64,000 bases of DNA from positions 89,368 to 153,367 of the forward strand of contig MSXR01000003.1 in the NCBI GenBank assembly GCA_002083655.1. Direction: 5' to 3'. This document shows positions 35,522 to 43,452 of the stretch, piece after piece (positions within the stretch are counted from its first letter, which is position 1; every line of letters starts with the position of its first letter). The translations under genes were made by a program, and so were the position numbers. Below the pieces are notes generated by a model, which saw only the letters and a list, made by a program, of their open reading frames with translations, was not told where the DNA came from and did no database searches. Source of the DNA: Proteobacteria bacterium ST_bin14 (GTDB lineage Bacteria; Pseudomonadota; Alphaproteobacteria; Sphingomonadales; Sphingomonadaceae).

Positions 35522-36250
35522 CTACATCAGTCCCTGCGCCCGCAGGCTTACATGGCCGGTCGCGCCGATGATCAGATGGTCGTGGACGGTAATGCCCAGC
35601 CTTTTGCCGGCCTCAGCGATCTGGCGGGTCAGCTCGATATCGGCGCGGCTGGGGGCCGGATCACCGCTGGGGTGGTTGTGGACCAGAATAATCGCTGCTG
35701 ACCCCAGATCAATCGCACGGCGGATCACCTCACGCACATGCACCGCCGCTTCGTCGATCGATCCTTCGCTAATCAATTCGTCGCGAATCAGCATGTTGCG
35801 CGTGTTCAGGTGGAGCACCCTGACGCGCTCAATTACATGGTGGGCCATATCGGCCTGCAGGTAATCGATCAGCGCCTGCCAATTGCCAAGCACGGGCTGT
35901 TCCGCGACTTGCGCGCGCAACAGCCTCAGCGCGGCTGCCTGGCCGATCTTGATGGCGGCAGCGGCGGTTTCGCCCATGCCATTAACGCGCATCAACGCCT
36001 CTGGTTCTGCCGTAAACAGCCCGCCAATGCCGCCAAATTCCTTCAATAGCGCCTTGGCCAGCGGCTTGGTGTCACGCCGGGGGATCGCAAGCGCGAGCAG
36101 ATATTCGATCAGTTCATGATCAAGTAATGCCTCACCGCCATGACCAAGCAGGCGCTGGCGCAATCGCGCGCGGTGGCCGCTATGGCCTGGGTCGGGCGAT
36201 TCGGGCGCGCGGGCCTTAGGGCCGTTCTGGTCGTGATCGGGAACACTCAT
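35522..36250 (-). CDS. radC: RadC-family JAB-domain protein
   Basis: 242 residues with an N-terminal helix-hairpin-helix part and a C-terminal JAB/MPN domain with the metal motif HNHPSGDPAPSRAD. Despite the name, a direct role in DNA repair is unproven. The first residues are polar and Pro-rich. It is divergent from the ydbH gene. Confidence 0.92.
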   Translation of the reverse strand: MSVPDHDQNGPKARAPESPDPGHSGHRARLRQRLLGHGGEALLDHELIEYLLALAIPRRDTKPLAKALLKEFGGIGGLFTAEPEALMRVNGMGETAAAAIKIGQAAALRLLRAQVAEQPVLGNWQALIDYLQADMAHHVIERVRVLHLNTRNMLIRDELISEGSIDEAAVHVREVIRRAIDLGSAAIILVHNHPSGDPAPSRADIELTRQIAEAGKRLGITVHDHLIIGATGHVSLRAQGLM

Positions 36251-36349
36251 GCGGTTTAAGGATTAAGCTTTGTTGGGGAATCAGGCAATTGCGCCGATGC
36301 GCCGGGGGCCTATGATCAACGCTGCGCGCCTTTGGGAGTGAAGATTGCC

Positions 36350-39300
36350 GTGACGGTTGAACGCGATGCAGCGGATGACGCAGCGCCGACACCGGTGCGG
36401 CGTGCGCGGCGCTGGTATGGCGGCGCGTCGCGCTGGGCGCTGGGCATCGCAGGCGTGACGCTGGCGGGGCTGCTGGTGGTGTGGAGCCAGCGTAAACCGA
36501 TTGCGGACAATTATATCGCCAGCATTTTGACAGAAAGTGGCGTCACCGCGCGCTACCGAATCGCCGATATCGGCTTTAACCGCCAGCGGCTGACGAATGT
36601 CGTGATCGGCGATCCGGCGCATCCTGATCTGGTCGCTGACTGGGTGGATGTATCGACGCAGATTGGCCTGAATGGCGCAACCGTTACGGGGTTGCGGGCA
36701 GGTAAGGTGCGGGTGCGCGGGTCGCTGGAGAAGGGGCGGCTGGTGCTGGGCAGTCTTGACCGGCTGTTGCCACCGCCCAGCGGTGCGCCGTTTACGCTGC
36801 CGGCAATCGACCTGGACATTGCCGATGGCCGGATGCGGCTGGCGACCCCGCAAGGCGTGGTGGGCATCAAGCTTGCCGGGCGGGGGCGGCTGGACAATGG
36901 CTGGACCGGGCGGATGGCGCTGATCAGCGAAAAGCTGACGGTGGCGGGCTGCGCTGCGGACCGTGCGGCGGCGAATTGGGCGGTGCAAGTTACCGATCGT
37001 CAGCCCCGGCTGAGGGGGCCGCTGCGCGCCGCGACAATCGTTTGTGGCGGCACAACCGCTCGCGGCGCGGGCGTAGAGCTTGATGTGCGGCTTGATGCCC
37101 GATTTGATCGCTGGCAGGGCAAGGGTAATGTGGCGTTGGCATCGCTGCGGGATGCGGCAGGCCGGATTGAACAGATTGGCGGTGCAATCGATTTTACCGG
37201 ATCTGCGCGGCAGACGCTGGGGACGGTTGATCTGAACAGCGGGCGATTTTCAACATTGATGCTGGGCGGGCGCGAAGCGACGCTTGCCGGAAAGTACCGG
37301 CTTGGCGGCCCGGATAGCGGCCTGCAGGGGCGCGTGACGGTGACGGGTGCATCAATCACGTCGGGCACGCGCAAGATGCTTGCCGGGCTTGGGGGCGGGG
37401 CGACGGGGACGCCAATCTCGCCGCTGATACGCCATGTTGCACAGGCGGCAATATCGGCTGGCCGTGACCTGAGTGTTGCGAGCGATGTCGCGCTGACCAG
37501 CGCTGGCAAAACCTTTGGCGTGGTGCTCAGCAGCCTTCAGGCACGATCCGCCAGCGGCGCCCAAGTGTCGCTGAATGGCGGCGATGGCGTGGAGATTGGC
37601 GCGGCGGGCGTGCGGATGAACGGCATATTGGCGGTGGTTGGCGGCGGTTTGCCAGAGGCCGTTGTGCAGCTGTCACAGGTGGCGGCCGGGTCGCCGATTA
37701 CCGGCAGCGCCATCGTCAGGCCCATCGCAGCGGGCGGGGCCAGGCTGGCGCTGGGTGCGGTCGACTTTACGGCGATCCCAGGCGGATCAACCCGCCTGAC
37801 CACCGTCGCCACGGTATCTGGCCCGATCGCAGGCGGGCGTATTGATGGCGCGCGAATGGCGCTGCAGGCTGATTGGGACGGGCATCAACTGTGGCAGATC
37901 AACCGCGATTGCGCGCCGCTGCGGTTCGATCGGCTGGCAGTTTCGGGCATGGTGATCGATAAGGCGCAAGTCAGGCTGTGCCCGCAGGGTGGCACGCTGG
38001 TGCGGATCAACGGCAATGCGGTCAGCGGGGGCGGGCGGGTTGCAGCGCCGCAACTCGCTGGCACGCTGGGTGGTGCGCCGCTGATGCTGGCGGCAACATC
38101 TGCCGAGTTTGGCGTTGCCGCGCGTGATTTCCGTGTCGCCGGGTTCGCCGCGCGGCTAGGTGCGCCCGATCACGTCACCCGGCTTGATGTGGCGATGCTC
38201 GACGGGCGACTGGCGCGCGGGGGCGCGGCGGGGGTCTTTGGTGGTGGGGCGGGGGAAATTGCCCGCGTGCCGTTGCTGATGTCCGGCGGCGCGGGTTCGT
38301 GGAAACTGGACGGCGGCACGCTGTCCCTCCAGGGCGGGCTGCGGGTGGCCGATGCTGATGCAGCGCCGCGATTTACGCCGCTTGAGACCCGCGACATGGC
38401 CTTTACGCTGGCAGATAATCGCATCACCGCTGTGGGGAGTTTGCTGCACCCGACAACCGGCATTCAGGTGACGAACGTTTCCATCGAGCATGATCTGGAA
38501 AGTGGTAGCGGCCAGGCCGATCTTGCCGTGCCCGGCATCGCCTTTGGCGAAGCGCTGCAGCCGCGCCAGTTGACGCGTTTTGCCGACGGCGTGATCGCCG
38601 ATGTGGTGGGCACCGTGACCGGCAACGGTCAGATCCGCTGGACGCGGGATGGAACCAAAAGCGACGGCGTTTTTCGCACCACCAATACCGATCTGGCAGC
38701 GGCATTCGGCCCGGTAACCGGCCTGTCGGGCGAGATTCGCTTCACCGATTTGCTCAACCTTGAAAGCGCGCCGGGCCAGACCGCGACGATCGGAATCGTT
38801 AATCCCGGTATCCCGGTGGTGCAGGGGCTGGTGCGGTATCAAACGCTGCCTGGGGGGCGGGTGGTGGTGGAAGGGGCGCGCTGGCCGTTTGCGGGCGGAT
38901 CGCTGGTGCTTGAACCAAGCGTGCTCGACTTTGGCGAAAGCCATGAGCGCCGCCTGACGTTTCGGGTCGAAGGCGTGAATGCCGCGCAATTTCTGCAGCA
39001 ATTTGATTTCAAAAATCTGGACGCGACCGGCACGTTTGACGGCGAACTGCCCATGATATTCAATCAGCAAGGCGGGCGGATTGAGAGTGGTAGGCTGACG
39101 GTGCGCGAAACCGGCGGCACCATCGCCTATGTCGGTGAATTGTCGCAGGAAGATTTGGGATTTTGGGGAAATATGGCGTTTCAGGCGCTGAAATCGTTGA
39201 AATATCGCACCTTGGCAATTGCGCTGAACGGGCCGTTGACCGGCGAAATGATCACCGAGGTGAACTTTGCCGGCATTAGCCAGGGCACGGGTGCCAAAAG

Positions 39301-39541
39301 CAATTTCCTGATCCGCCGACTGCAGAAACTGCCGCTGGTGTTTAATGTGCGAATTCAGGCACCGTTCCGCCAGCTGATCGATTCGGCGCAATCCTATTAT
39401 GATCCGCGCCGTCTGATCGAACGCAATCTGCCCGCATTGATCGATGCGCAAAACAAGTCGATCCGTGATCGGGCTGCGCCTTTTTCCAAAACAACGGCTG
39501 ACAAACCCGTTCAGCCCCCTGCAAGCGAGCCTGTGCCATGA
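36350..39541 (+). CDS. ydbH: YdbH-family intermembrane lipid-transport protein
   Basis: A roughly 1063-residue protein with one N-terminal membrane anchor (RRWYGGASRWALGIAGVTLAG) and a long, repetitive beta-rich body like AsmA-type proteins; the end matches the dicarboxylate-transport-type C-terminal domain of YdbH. In E. coli YdbH with YnbE forms one of the phospholipid bridges from inner to outer membrane. Start is uncertain: TTG 36332, GTG 36338 or GTG 36350; I used the last because GGGAG lies before it. Its stop overlaps ynbE. Confidence 0.85.
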   Translation: MTVERDAADDAAPTPVRRARRWYGGASRWALGIAGVTLAGLLVVWSQRKPIADNYIASILTESGVTARYRIADIGFNRQRLTNVVIGDPAHPDLVADWVDVSTQIGLNGATVTGLRAGKVRVRGSLEKGRLVLGSLDRLLPPPSGAPFTLPAIDLDIADGRMRLATPQGVVGIKLAGRGRLDNGWTGRMALISEKLTVAGCAADRAAANWAVQVTDRQPRLRGPLRAATIVCGGTTARGAGVELDVRLDARFDRWQGKGNVALASLRDAAGRIEQIGGAIDFTGSARQTLGTVDLNSGRFSTLMLGGREATLAGKYRLGGPDSGLQGRVTVTGASITSGTRKMLAGLGGGATGTPISPLIRHVAQAAISAGRDLSVASDVALTSAGKTFGVVLSSLQARSASGAQVSLNGGDGVEIGAAGVRMNGILAVVGGGLPEAVVQLSQVAAGSPITGSAIVRPIAAGGARLALGAVDFTAIPGGSTRLTTVATVSGPIAGGRIDGARMALQADWDGHQLWQINRDCAPLRFDRLAVSGMVIDKAQVRLCPQGGTLVRINGNAVSGGGRVAAPQLAGTLGGAPLMLAATSAEFGVAARDFRVAGFAARLGAPDHVTRLDVAMLDGRLARGGAAGVFGGGAGEIARVPLLMSGGAGSWKLDGGTLSLQGGLRVADADAAPRFTPLETRDMAFTLADNRITAVGSLLHPTTGIQVTNVSIEHDLESGSGQADLAVPGIAFGEALQPRQLTRFADGVIADVVGTVTGNGQIRWTRDGTKSDGVFRTTNTDLAAAFGPVTGLSGEIRFTDLLNLESAPGQTATIGIVNPGIPVVQGLVRYQTLPGGRVVVEGARWPFAGGSLVLEPSVLDFGESHERRLTFRVEGVNAAQFLQQFDFKNLDATGTFDGELPMIFNQQGGRIESGRLTVRETGGTIAYVGELSQEDLGFWGNMAFQALKSLKYRTLAIALNGPLTGEMITEVNFAGISQGTGAKSNFLIRRLQKLPLVFNVRIQAPFRQLIDSAQSYYDPRRLIERNLPALIDAQNKSIRDRAAPFSKTTADKPVQPPASEPVP

Positions 39542-39771
39542 CACAAACTGCATTGACGAACGACGCCGGGAGACCGACCAAGGGTGATATGAGCAGATTG
39601 ATGAAACTGGCGCTGATTGGCGCAACCGGATTGGCCGGGGGGTGCGTGAACGTAACCGCGCCTGACAAACCGATCATCATCAATCTGAATATCAACATCA
39701 CCCAACAGGTCGTCTATCGGCTCGACGGCGAGGCAAAGGCGCTTATCCAGAGCAATCCAGGGATATTCTGA
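39538..39771 (+). CDS. ynbE: YnbE-family outer-membrane lipoprotein
   Basis: A 77-residue lipoprotein, lipobox LAGGC, with a short mature part containing KPIIINLNINITQQVVYRLD, the YnbE hallmark that stacks as a beta strand to extend YdbH to the outer membrane. It overlaps ydbH by four bases (ATGA) and ydbL by one (TGATG). A second Met at codon 18 (MSRLMK) is an alternative start. Confidence 0.88.
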   Translation: MTQTALTNDAGRPTKGDMSRLMKLALIGATGLAGGCVNVTAPDKPIIINLNINITQQVVYRLDGEAKALIQSNPGIF

Positions 39772-40166
39772 TGACCAAGTTTTCACGCAAACCCACAACG
39801 CTGGCGATTGCCGCTGCCGTATTGCTCGCCACTGGGCTGACGGCAACGGCCGCACTGGCGCAGCGCGACCCTGAATATCAGGCGGCGCGATCATCGGGCC
39901 AGGTGGGTGAACAGACCGATGGCTATCTGGGCATTGTGGGCGGCGAGACGGCTTCTCTGCGTGCGCTGGTCAACAACATCAATATTCAGCGCAAGGCAGC
40001 CTATACCCGCAGCGCGGCAGACAGCGCCACGGTGGAGCAGTTCGCCTTCACGTCAGGCTGCAACCTGATCGCCAAAACCGTGCCGGGCGAAAAATACCAG
40101 GCACCCGATGGCGGCTGGAAAACCCGCACCGCCGCCCCACCGGAACGCGATTCGCGCTGTATTTGA
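39771..40166 (+). CDS. ydbL: YdbL-family periplasmic protein (DUF1318)
   Basis: A 131-residue exported protein; signal peptide ends near TAALAQ. The mature part (GYLGIV, RALVNNINIQRKAAY, GCNLIAKTVPGEKYQ) fits DUF1318/YdbL, which in enterobacteria helps control YnbE assembly. Third gene of the coupled ydbH-ynbE-ydbL unit. Confidence 0.88.
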   Translation: MTKFSRKPTTLAIAAAVLLATGLTATAALAQRDPEYQAARSSGQVGEQTDGYLGIVGGETASLRALVNNINIQRKAAYTRSAADSATVEQFAFTSGCNLIAKTVPGEKYQAPDGGWKTRTAAPPERDSRCI

Positions 40167-40259
40167 CAGTCATCTGACGGCGGTCACCGGGCGCATAACC
40201 CACCTGTTGTCGCAGGTGCGAACGCGCCCGGTTGACTTGCTCGCCCCCCCTTTCTAAAC

Positions 40260-40283
40260 GGACCCCGCATCGGGGGTCTTTGG
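40260..40283 (+). terminator. Weak terminator-like hairpin before the atp genes
   Basis: GACCCC and GGGGTC pair around GCATCG, followed by only TTT. It would partly end the ydbH operon. The rest of 40167-40339 holds no gene that I can support. Confidence 0.6.
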
Positions 40284-40339
40284 CCTTCCGGCGCTTTTCG
40301 TCGCCCGCTTCTTGCGCGGCGGCGTTTTCTTATCAGGAT

Positions 40340-40642
40340 GTGCTCGCGTTGGCAGACGATCGCCAGAACGGACCCGATGATCTTGCGGCCCGAATTGCGC
40401 GTGCGAAGCTGGCGCAGGATGGAGCAGCGGGGATCGCCGCGGCACCGACCGGCAAGGGGTACAAACAGGGCAGTCGGGTGCTCGCGGAATTGATCGGCGC
40501 GCCGATCGGTGGGGCGGTTATCGGCTGGGGCTTTGATAGCTGGTTTGGCACTTCCCCCTGGGGCTTGCTCATCCTGTTATCGTTGAGTGTGGTTGTTGCG
40601 TTCCGCAACATCTTCAGAATTTCAAAGGAGCGGCCCGAATGA
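40340..40642 (+). CDS. atpI: ATP synthase accessory protein AtpI
   Basis: A 100-residue two-TM protein that aids c-ring assembly. The conserved block GSRVLAELIGAPIGGAVIGWGF and the second segment GLLILLSLSVVVAFRNIFRIS are typical of alphaproteobacterial AtpI. Start is uncertain: GTG 40340, or TTG 40349 with AGGA ten bases before it. The longer frame from 40232 covers a hairpin and is unlikely to be coding. First gene of the F0 cluster. Confidence 0.85.
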   Translation: MLALADDRQNGPDDLAARIARAKLAQDGAAGIAAAPTGKGYKQGSRVLAELIGAPIGGAVIGWGFDSWFGTSPWGLLILLSLSVVVAFRNIFRISKERPE

Positions 40643-40680
40643 TGTTGGCTTCTTCTATCGTTGGACAAGGGTAAGCGGGC

Positions 40681-41457
40681 GTGGCTGGCAAGATAGACCC
40701 GATGGAACAGTTCCTGGTCGAACCATTGTTCGGCCATATGAAGCTTGGCGGCTTCGATCTGTCCTTCACCAATTCGGCGCTGTTCATGTTCATCACGCTG
40801 GGCGTGCTGTATGTGTTTATGCGCGGCGGCATGAAGCGCCAGCTGGTGCCCGGCCGTTGGCAGGTCGCGGTTGAATCGGTGATCAGCTTTATTGACGATA
40901 TGATGCGCGTGAATATCGGCCCTGAGGGGAAGAAGTTCGCCCCCTATATCTTCTCGCTGTTCATGTTCATTCTGCTGTCGAACCTGATCGGCGTGCTGCC
41001 GCTGGCGATCGTGCCGGGCGTTCACGCCTTTGCCGTGACGAGCCACATCACCGTCACGGCGGTGCTGGCGTTCCTGTCGTTCGGCATCGTGCTGGTGGTG
41101 GGTTTTTGGAAGCACGGCCTGCATTTCTTTTCGCTGTTCGTACCGCACGGCGCGCCCGGCTGGCTGATGCCCGTCATCATCCCCGTCGAGTTCGTGTCGT
41201 TCATGGTGCGCCCGTTTTCGCTCGGTCTGCGGCTTTTCGTCGCGATGACCGCCGGGCACATCCTGCTTGAAGTGTTCGGCAGTTTCGTCGTGCAGGGCCT
41301 GAATGCCGGCGGGCCGCTGGGCATCGTCGTCAGCGCGCTCAGCTTTGTGATGATCATTGGTGTCAGCGCATTGGAACTGCTGGTTTGCGCCATTCAGGCC
41401 TATGTGTTCGCGCTGCTTACATCGCTTTACCTCAACGATGCAGTGCACCTGCACTAG
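40681..41457 (+). CDS. atpB: ATP synthase F0 subunit a
   Basis: 258 residues with about six membrane segments. The essential Arg lies in PFSLGLRLFVAM, and the conserved end LLVCAIQAYVFALLTSLYLNDA is present. Forms the proton half-channels. GTG 40681 start. Gene order atpI-B-E-F'-F, separate from F1, is typical of alphaproteobacteria. Confidence 0.96.
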   Translation: MAGKIDPMEQFLVEPLFGHMKLGGFDLSFTNSALFMFITLGVLYVFMRGGMKRQLVPGRWQVAVESVISFIDDMMRVNIGPEGKKFAPYIFSLFMFILLSNLIGVLPLAIVPGVHAFAVTSHITVTAVLAFLSFGIVLVVGFWKHGLHFFSLFVPHGAPGWLMPVIIPVEFVSFMVRPFSLGLRLFVAMTAGHILLEVFGSFVVQGLNAGGPLGIVVSALSFVMIIGVSALELLVCAIQAYVFALLTSLYLNDAVHLH

Positions 41458-41522
41458 GATCGGTTGGTTCGTTTCGTTTCGCGTATTTTCAATAAGTTAC
41501 GATTATCTAGGGAGTTTTCTAC

Positions 41523-41753
41523 ATGACTGATCTTGGTGCAATGTACATCGGTGCCGGCCTTGCGGCGATTGGTATCGGCCTTGCCGCGCTCGGCGTGGGC
41601 AACGTGTTTGGCTCGTTCCTTGAAGGCGCACTGCGCAATCCAGAAGCAGCCGATGGCCAGCAGGGCCGTTTGTTCATCGGTTTCGCTGCGTCGGAACTGC
41701 TGGGCCTGATCGCGTTCGTTGTCGCGATCCTGATCCTGTTCGTCGTCAAGTAA
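41523..41753 (+). CDS. atpE: ATP synthase F0 subunit c
   Basis: A 76-residue two-helix proteolipid. The proton-binding acid is E58 in GFAASELLGLIAFV, the loop is LRNPEAADGQ. Makes the rotating c-ring. AGGGAGTTTTCTAC precedes ATG 41523, a strong site fitting the high subunit copy number. Confidence 0.97.
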   Translation: MTDLGAMYIGAGLAAIGIGLAALGVGNVFGSFLEGALRNPEAADGQQGRLFIGFAASELLGLIAFVVAILILFVVK

Positions 41754-41766
41754 GGCATCGGCCGCC

Positions 41767-42261
41767 ATGCCCCAGCTTTCCCAGATCGGTGAGATCTACG
41801 CCTCGCAGCTATTCTGGCTCGCGATCGTGTTCGCCCTCATTTATTTCGGAATCGGCCGGGGCATGGTGCCAAAGATTGAAAAGACCATCGATGATCGCAA
41901 AGGCAAGGTATCGGGCGATCTCGCCGCTGCCGATGCTGCGCGATCAGCGGCGGACGTGAGCGATCAAGCCTATAATGCGGGCCTTGATGGCGCGCGGGGG
42001 CAGGCGATGAAGTCGATTGCCGAAACCAAGGCGCAAGCAAGCGCACGGGCAGAGGCGGCGTCGAAGCTGGCGGATGCCGATACGCTTGCAAAGCTGACGG
42101 CGGCAGCTGAATCGATTGAGGGCCGCAAGCAGGCGGCGCTCGATGAGATCGAAGCATCTACGGTCGAAGCCGTTGAGGCGATTGTTGCCAAGCTTTCGGG
42201 CGTGGCCACCGATCGTGCAATGGTTGAACAGCAAGTAAAGGTTGCCCTGGCGCATGGCTGA
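41767..42261 (+). CDS. atpF': ATP synthase F0 subunit b'
   Basis: A 164-residue stator subunit with one N-terminal membrane helix (LFWLAIVFALIYFGIGRGMVPKI) and a long charged, Ala-rich coiled coil. The b/b' heterodimer replaces the b2 homodimer of E. coli. It overlaps atpF by eight bases. Confidence 0.92.
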   Translation: MPQLSQIGEIYASQLFWLAIVFALIYFGIGRGMVPKIEKTIDDRKGKVSGDLAAADAARSAADVSDQAYNAGLDGARGQAMKSIAETKAQASARAEAASKLADADTLAKLTAAAESIEGRKQAALDEIEASTVEAVEAIVAKLSGVATDRAMVEQQVKVALAHG

Positions 42262-42808
42262 AACCCACGCAACAACGCTCGCCGACGGCAAGGTCGCGCC
42301 AGAGCATCACGATATGCCAGCAGCGTTTGGCATCACTGCACCCGGCTTTGTCGCACTGTCGATGCTGGTCGTGATTGGCCTGATGATCTGGCAAAAAGTA
42401 CCGGCGATGATTGCCAAGGCACTCGACGGCCGGATCGGTACGATCCGCATGCAGTTGGATGAGGCCAACCGCCTGCGCGCCGAAGCTGAGGCCCTGCTGG
42501 CCGATGCAAAAAAGCGCAGTGCCGCCAGCGCGGGCGATGCCGCCGCGATCATTGCGCATGCCGAGGCGGAGGCCAAGACCATGCTTGCCAAGGCTGAGGC
42601 CGACGCCGCCGACCTGATGGCACGCCGCGCCAAAATGGCCGAGGACAAGATTGCCGCTGCTGAACGCGGTGCGATTGCAGAGGTTCGCGCAAAGGCGGCT
42701 GATGCAGCCACCCGCGCTGCCACTGCCATCATCATGGATCGCCATGATTCAGGGGCTGATAAGCCGCTGGTTGATCGCACCATTGCTGGGCTTGCCCGCG
42801 TAAACTGA
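42254..42808 (+). CDS. atpF: ATP synthase F0 subunit b
   Basis: A 184-residue stator subunit: N-terminal polar tail, one membrane helix (ITAPGFVALSMLVVIGLMIW) and a long coiled coil. ATG 42254 overlaps the b' stop. Last gene of the F0 cluster. Confidence 0.93.
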   Translation: MAETHATTLADGKVAPEHHDMPAAFGITAPGFVALSMLVVIGLMIWQKVPAMIAKALDGRIGTIRMQLDEANRLRAEAEALLADAKKRSAASAGDAAAIIAHAEAEAKTMLAKAEADAADLMARRAKMAEDKIAAAERGAIAEVRAKAADAATRAATAIIMDRHDSGADKPLVDRTIAGLARVN

Positions 42809-42902
42809 TCTGCCCGGGGTCGCCCGGCCTAGCTATTGCCGCAATTTTGCGCTTTTAGGCGGTAGGGCGATTCGCGCCCTCTCATTCTAGAAAGTCGCCC
42901 CC

Positions 42903-43229
42903 ATGAAGCTTTTTGCTGTTGCCGCCCTGCTGACGCTGACCGCCGCTCCCGCCATGGCGCAAACCGCCCCGGCTGCGCCCGCGACCACCACGCCTGCCAC
43001 CACCACCCCTGGTGCTGCCAAGCTGACCATTGATTCGCCGATTGAAGCGCTGGTTGCCGATCCTGCTGCCAAGGCAGTTGTTGAAGGCACCATCCCTGGC
43101 TTGTCGGCGCACCCGAGCTATGATCAGTTCAAGGCGATGAGCCTGACGGCAGTGCAGCCCTATTCGGGCGGCGCCATCACTGACGAAATCATCAAGAAGA
43201 TCACCGACGGCCTTGCCGCGATCAAGTAA
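42903..43229 (+). CDS. Small secreted hypothetical protein
   Basis: A 108-residue exported protein: signal MKLFAVAALLTLTAAPAMAQ, a Pro/Ala/Thr-rich linker (APATTTPATTTPGAA) and a compact helical domain (IEALVADPAAKAVVEGTIPG...HPSYDQFKAMSL). The domain recurs in sphingomonad secreted proteins but I know no function. Followed by a clear terminator. Confidence 0.7.
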   Translation: MKLFAVAALLTLTAAPAMAQTAPAAPATTTPATTTPGAAKLTIDSPIEALVADPAAKAVVEGTIPGLSAHPSYDQFKAMSLTAVQPYSGGAITDEIIKKITDGLAAIK

Positions 43230-43250
43230 TCGACCGACGAGATTTGCGCG

Positions 43251-43283
43251 CCGCCGGTGGCTTTGGCCATCGGCGGTTTTTTT
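43251..43283 (+). terminator. Rho-independent terminator
   Basis: CCGCCGGTGGC and GCCATCGGCGG pair around TTTG, with one G-U/mismatch, followed by TTTTTTT. It ends the transcript of the small secreted protein. Confidence 0.9.
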
Positions 43284-43339
43284 GTGGGATGCGCTACTGC
43301 TTTAGGGCGCGATGATTTTACGTTGGATCAACTCGTACA

Positions 43340-43408
43340 CCGTTCGCCCTGAGCGCAGTCGAAGGGCAGGCGCAACGCGTGGGCTTCGACTTCGCTCAGC
43401 CCGAACGG
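43340..43408. repeat. Dispersed inverted repeat (GTTCG...GAGC...GTCGAAG type)
   Basis: The left arm CCGTTCGCCCTGAGCGCAGT continues with CGAAGGGC, and the right arm (reverse complement) is CCGTTCGGGCTGAGCGAAGT continuing CGAAGCCC; the two are nearly identical. The type (CGAAGCCC with GAGCnnnGTCGAA) is a known dispersed repeat of sphingomonads. It lies between the secreted protein and the chemoreceptor gene; no other content seen in 43284-43452. Confidence 0.75.
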
Positions 43409-43452
43409 AGGTAACTTCAGTCAACCTAAAGCCATCATACTCATGCAGGCGG

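Noticed and set aside
38156..39625. 489-residue open frame antisense to ydbH
   Set aside because: Shadow of the YdbH frame; no recognisable domain and it crosses into ynbE.
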